Source of the DNA: a virus
Reading direction: 5' to 3' (one strand)
Length of the DNA stretch: 24,801 bases
IMG/VR virus record: IMGVR_UViG_3300021962_000614
Span: 1 to 24,801 of that record
Shown: one piece after another, positions 21,651 to 24,801 of the stretch
Position numbering within the stretch: position 1 is the first letter of the stretch
How the letters are laid out: every line of letters begins with the position of its first letter
Made by a program: the position numbers and the translations under genes
Notes under the pieces: model-generated
What the model saw: only the letters and a program-made list of their open reading frames with translations
Told to the model about the DNA's origin: nothing
The model's database searches: none

Positions 21651-22043
21651 ATGCAAATATATATTATTGTATCTATAGCCTCTCTCATAGTAGGAGCAGG
21701 ATCTACATATCTCATAACACAAAAAGATCCTCCTCCAGCTCCTCCGATAATAATCACTCCTACAGAAGATGTAGCAAAAGAGCAACAAGAAATAATTAAA
21801 CAACTCACAGATACAGATTTATTATTTATTCCTTGCTCAAAAGAATATATAGAAAGTAACGATAATTTACTCTGTAGGGAAATGTTTTGCAGGATGATGA
21901 GTAGAGGGATCGATAGTAAAACCTCTGGGCAAGAGTGCGAGGAGATCAGTAATATAGCAAATTCGCAGTATATGATAGAACATTGTGAGAAGATACCTGA
22001 TAGTAAAGACCAGTGTTATAAGATATATACTAGCCGTAAATAG
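21651..22043 (+). CDS. Cys-rich protein with N-terminal membrane anchor
   Basis: A 130-residue protein inside the head operon. Residues 1-24 form a hydrophobic helix (IYIIVSIASLIVGAGSTYLI), then a Pro-rich spacer (DPPPAPPIIITPTED) and an acidic domain with six Cys (CSKEY, LLCREMFC, QECEE, HCEK, DQCYK). There is no lipobox, so it is an anchored or slowly cleaved export. The even Cys set suggests disulfides outside the cytoplasm. Such a protein is out of place between portal and protease and may be a moron affecting the host envelope or superinfection. Function is unknown. Confidence 0.7.
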   Translation: MQIYIIVSIASLIVGAGSTYLITQKDPPPAPPIIITPTEDVAKEQQEIIKQLTDTDLLFIPCSKEYIESNDNLLCREMFCRMMSRGIDSKTSGQECEEISNIANSQYMIEHCEKIPDSKDQCYKIYTSRK

Positions 22044-22096
22044 TATAGACAATGGATCAAAATAGTGTAATAATCTATATGCATAGGAGATAATAT

Positions 22097-22813
22097 ATGG
22101 AATACAAAAATCTTACAGTTAGAGAGATAGCAGATAATAAAGTTACGTTTATCGCATCTACTGCTACTATAGATAGATATGGCGATGTGATTAATCAAGA
22201 TGGATGGGATCTATCTGCGTACTCTAGAAATCCAGTAGTGCTATATAATCATAATGCAAACTCTTTGCCTATCGGTAAAGGTACTGTATATATGAAAGAT
22301 GGACAACTGATGATCGATGTAAATTTTGATCAGAACGATCCTGATGCACAGAAGATAGAGAGTAAAGTAAAAAACGGATATATCTCTGCAGTATCTGTAG
22401 GGTTTCAGCCTCTAGAGGCAAAATCTAGAGCAGATCTCCCAAAAGATCATTATGCTTATGGTACCAGAGGACAATTTTTTAGTAAACAAGAGTTACTAGA
22501 GGTATCTATAGTAACCATTCCTGCAAATAACATGGCAACTTTGAGCAAAAATATGGAAACTAGAATTGGATTAAAAAACATTATTAGATCTATGATCGTA
22601 GAAGAGATTAAGCATATTTTATCTGTAGAAGAGCTAGATAACGGAGATTATGTAGTTACTTTTGCAGGAAAACATGAGGATATGCCTGCAGAGGAGACTC
22701 CTATAGAGCCTCCCCCAGCAGAAGAGCCTCCAGCAGATCAGCAAGAATCTATAGACGAGAATAAAAACTTTCTATCAGATATACTATCTAACCTTAAACA
22801 ATACACCAAATAA
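22097..22813 (+). CDS. Prohead protease (HK97 family, serine)
   Basis: A 238-residue protease that trims the capsid protein delta domain during head maturation. Key residues: VVLYNH (His52), ISAVSVGF (Ser100) and LLEVSIVTIP (Glu135), in the order typical of the HK97 prohead protease (herpesvirus-assemblin fold). The Pro/Glu-rich C-terminal tail (about 195-225) may be a scaffold or autocleaved region. Ribosome site AGGAGATAATATATG. It lies 16 bp before the capsid gene. Confidence 0.93.
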   Translation: MEYKNLTVREIADNKVTFIASTATIDRYGDVINQDGWDLSAYSRNPVVLYNHNANSLPIGKGTVYMKDGQLMIDVNFDQNDPDAQKIESKVKNGYISAVSVGFQPLEAKSRADLPKDHYAYGTRGQFFSKQELLEVSIVTIPANNMATLSKNMETRIGLKNIIRSMIVEEIKHILSVEELDNGDYVVTFAGKHEDMPAEETPIEPPPAEEPPADQQESIDENKNFLSDILSNLKQYTK

Positions 22814-22829
22814 ATACATGGAGATTACT

Positions 22830-24242
22830 ATGGAAATTAAAAAAATGGGCGAGCAAATTATCGCACAATTGAATGACATTCAAAAAGACAATACAAAAAA
22901 GATGAACGGATTAGATGAGAAAGTGAAATCTCTCGATACTGCGGTTCGTTTAATGCAAGAGGCATCTACAAAAATCGGCTATGAGGTTACATCTACTGAC
23001 GATAACTTGAAAAAATTTGTCAATCCAGATGGATCTATCAGATTGAGCAGAGGCAAAGTAGAGGGCGGATTAGTAGAAGACGGTCTTCTAGATACTACAG
23101 AGAACATGTCTCAATGGCATATCGATCTCAAGAAATTGGCAGAGCAAAAATCATTGTTAGGTAAGATGCTGATTAAAGGTGTAACTCCTAAAACTGATGC
23201 CATGATCAAAAGACATTTATCCCTTGCTCCTAGATCTATCCGATCTGCAGTAGAGAAATCTATGTATGATGGAGCTGGTGTCGGTGCAGAGTTAGTACCT
23301 GATCAATTTTTGGCTATGTTGCACGAACAATATCAATTGCCCAAAGTAGTTAGATCTCTTTTTGGACAAATCGAAATGACAAGCGCATCTATGCTAGTTC
23401 CTCGCTTGGATCGTGGTGGTCGTCCTTATATTAAAGGTCAAGTAACTGTAGATAATCCTGCATACTATACTGCCTCTACTCCAGTAACTGCACAAAAAAC
23501 TATTAATGCTAAAGGTTTGGCTACTCATTATGTATTAGATGAAGATCTTACAGAAGATTCTGCAATTCTTTTGTTGCCAGCTATGCAAAAACAGATCGCT
23601 CAAGATCTCGCAGATGCGTTCGAAGATGCCATTATCAATGGTGATTCTGCTGGTACTCATCAAGATACTATCGCTAACTGGAACATTCGGGGTCGATGGG
23701 GATCTAGTGGTTTAGGAACATCTGCGGATCATCGTAAACTGTTTACTGGTCTTCGAGCTCAAGCTTTTGATCGTAGCAGTACAAAAGATATCTCTTCTCT
23801 TACCATTACAAAATTCTTAGAAATGGTAGCAGTAGCAGGAGAATTTGCGACTGCATCTCGTGTATTGATCGCATCTCCAGAAGCTATTACTCAACATGTA
23901 TTAGGATTAGATCAGTTAATCACTGTAGATAAATTTGGCCCTAATGCTACTATTTTGTCAGGTCAGATCGGATCTATCTTCGGTATTCCTGTTGTAATGT
24001 CAAGATTTTTGTCTGCAGATATGAATGCATCAGGTATCTTTGATAACGTTACTACCACCAAAACAGGTTTGTTATTGGCTAATACTGATTCTTGGAATGT
24101 TTTCGCTCGACGAGGAGTACAAGTAGAGCAAGAAAAAGATATTAAAACTGGCGCATATCATTTGGTAGCTACAGAACGTGTTACGTTTGATACTATGGAT
24201 AGCGACTCTGCGAAAAACGTAGTATTTGGCTATAACCTATAA
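22830..24242 (+). CDS. Major capsid protein (HK97 fold)
   Basis: A 470-residue capsid precursor. Start at 22830 is preferred since GGAG lies six bases ahead; an in-frame ATG at 22818 has no site. The N-terminal 100 residues are a charged coiled coil (delta domain) expected to be removed by the protease. The body shows HK97-fold landmarks: LVPDQFLAMLHEQY, DLADAFEDAIINGD and the ending FARRGVQVEQEKD. GGT, CGT and TTG codons are used more often than in the other head genes, consistent with very high expression. Confidence 0.93.
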   Translation: MEIKKMGEQIIAQLNDIQKDNTKKMNGLDEKVKSLDTAVRLMQEASTKIGYEVTSTDDNLKKFVNPDGSIRLSRGKVEGGLVEDGLLDTTENMSQWHIDLKKLAEQKSLLGKMLIKGVTPKTDAMIKRHLSLAPRSIRSAVEKSMYDGAGVGAELVPDQFLAMLHEQYQLPKVVRSLFGQIEMTSASMLVPRLDRGGRPYIKGQVTVDNPAYYTASTPVTAQKTINAKGLATHYVLDEDLTEDSAILLLPAMQKQIAQDLADAFEDAIINGDSAGTHQDTIANWNIRGRWGSSGLGTSADHRKLFTGLRAQAFDRSSTKDISSLTITKFLEMVAVAGEFATASRVLIASPEAITQHVLGLDQLITVDKFGPNATILSGQIGSIFGIPVVMSRFLSADMNASGIFDNVTTTKTGLLLANTDSWNVFARRGVQVEQEKDIKTGAYHLVATERVTFDTMDSDSAKNVVFGYNL

Positions 24243-24260
24243 TTTTTTGAGAAGATAAAC

Positions 24261-24801
24261 ATGGCTCTAGTATCTGTTGCTACATTAAAAGAGTATCTGC
24301 CTGAACTCACCGGATCAGGAGCAGATACAGAGCTATCTAATCTAATCAATAGAGTAGAGAGCATTATAGGGAGGTTTCTAGGTTTTCCTCCTCCTGATAA
24401 TGCTCTATCTGTTACTCTGGGATCGGCGATCTATACTGTATATGTAGATAGCCCATCATACACAAATAAAAACCTACTACTGCTCCCTATAAAGCCGATC
24501 ATATCTATAACATCTGTTTTTGCAGATGCTACTAGAGTATACGGAGCAGATACAGAGATAACCTCTGCAGAATACGATATAGATAAGAAAGCTGGTAGAC
24601 TCATATTAAAAGAGAATGTAGCTACTATCGGATTTTCTAGAGGATTTCAAGCTAATAAAGTTTATGGAACATTCGGATTTACCTCTGCAGATACGGATCT
24701 GATACATGCAGTATGCGTATACTGCGCACATCTACATAGAGCAAAGTCCTCGCAGGGTAAAAAATCGCAGGGTATTAGAGATGCTAGTACAACTTATGCA
24801 G
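24261..24801 (+). CDS. Head-tail connector protein (gp6-like), 3' end missing
   Basis: Starts at 24261 after GAGAAG and stays open to the window edge, at least 180 residues. LVSVATLKEYLPELTG, IINRVES-like helices (NLINRVESIIGRFLGF) and the late helix HAVCVYCAHLHRAKSSQGK match the helical head-tail connector (HK97 gp6-like) layout, with a beta insertion that includes a Tyr/Val-rich hairpin. It forms the ring below the portal. Downstream partners are outside the window. Confidence 0.75.
   Translation, partial: MALVSVATLKEYLPELTGSGADTELSNLINRVESIIGRFLGFPPPDNALSVTLGSAIYTVYVDSPSYTNKNLLLLPIKPIISITSVFADATRVYGADTEITSAEYDIDKKAGRLILKENVATIGFSRGFQANKVYGTFGFTSADTDLIHAVCVYCAHLHRAKSSQGKKSQGIRDASTTYA

Noticed and set aside
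1-24801. Temperate lifestyle, with integrase, attachment sites or CI-type repressor
   Set aside because: No recombinase and no repressor with a cleavage domain are present in the window; the only Cro-like protein is 96 residues. Absence outside the window cannot be judged.

Overview
The window is about 25 kb of a tailed double-stranded DNA phage with siphovirus architecture: an HK97-type head (terminase, portal, prohead protease, HK97-fold capsid, head-tail connector) and a long tail (tube protein, paired chaperone reading frames, 756-residue tape measure). The DNA is AT-rich. TGA, TAA and TAG all act as stops. Promoters look like sigma70 promoters (TTGAC plus 17 bp plus TATAT) and most genes have Shine-Dalgarno sites. 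The host cannot be named from this sequence. I see no integrase, lysogeny repressor, DNA polymerase, helicase, tRNA, CRISPR array or insertion sequence. The window opens inside the tail tube gene and closes inside the head-tail connector gene, which are normally only a few genes apart. A small circular or permuted genome opened in that interval would fit, but this is inference.

Layout. 1-253: end of the tail tube gene, then a bidirectional terminator (285-320). 329-1931: a minus-strand operon of six small proteins of unknown function lying within the tail genes, fired from an early-type promoter at 1981-2009. 2100-8454: tail chaperones with a likely +1 frameshift, tape measure, two tail-tip genes, a putative peptidoglycan-active enzyme and a UviB/BhlA-like holin. 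8584-10206: a repeat-rich tail fibre ending at a strong bidirectional terminator. 10287-11573 (minus): two virion-like proteins behind a DnaQ-type exonuclease. 11574-12077: a 504-bp non-coding region holding two arrays of four 11-bp iterons around an AT-rich core, probably the replication origin. 12078-13590: an early operon ending in a Cys-rich putative replication protein. 13693-17959: two ribbon-helix-helix proteins, a ParB-like protein, an ABC-ATPase/GNAT fusion of the Mom-like type, both terminase subunits and an HTH protein. 18055-19008: four small early proteins, one with a SWIM zinc finger. 19086-24801: portal-MuF fusion, Cys-rich membrane protein, prohead protease, capsid, connector.

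Control. Three early promoters (1981-2009 minus, 12005-12033 plus, 17978-18006 plus) share an upstream T-rich element, a TTGAC box, a 17-bp spacer and TATATAAGT repeats. The genes behind them share a leader ribosome site of the form ACGGAGTA. A different motif, AGATAGTCAG followed by a -10-like hexamer 23-26 bp downstream, sits before the tail operon, the fibre and the portal, and probably marks late promoters. RNA-level control is suggested by a hairpin that would bury a ribosome site (10990-11044), a 25-bp palindrome inside a small HTH-like gene, and a UUU-C slippery site in the tail chaperones.

Most unusual points: the ParB / ABC-GNAT / terminase operon as a candidate DNA-modification-before-packaging module; strong over-representation of GATC in structural genes but not in the ABC-GNAT or replication genes; and virion-like proteins encoded on the opposite strand next to the fibre, one sharing a C-terminal module with it.
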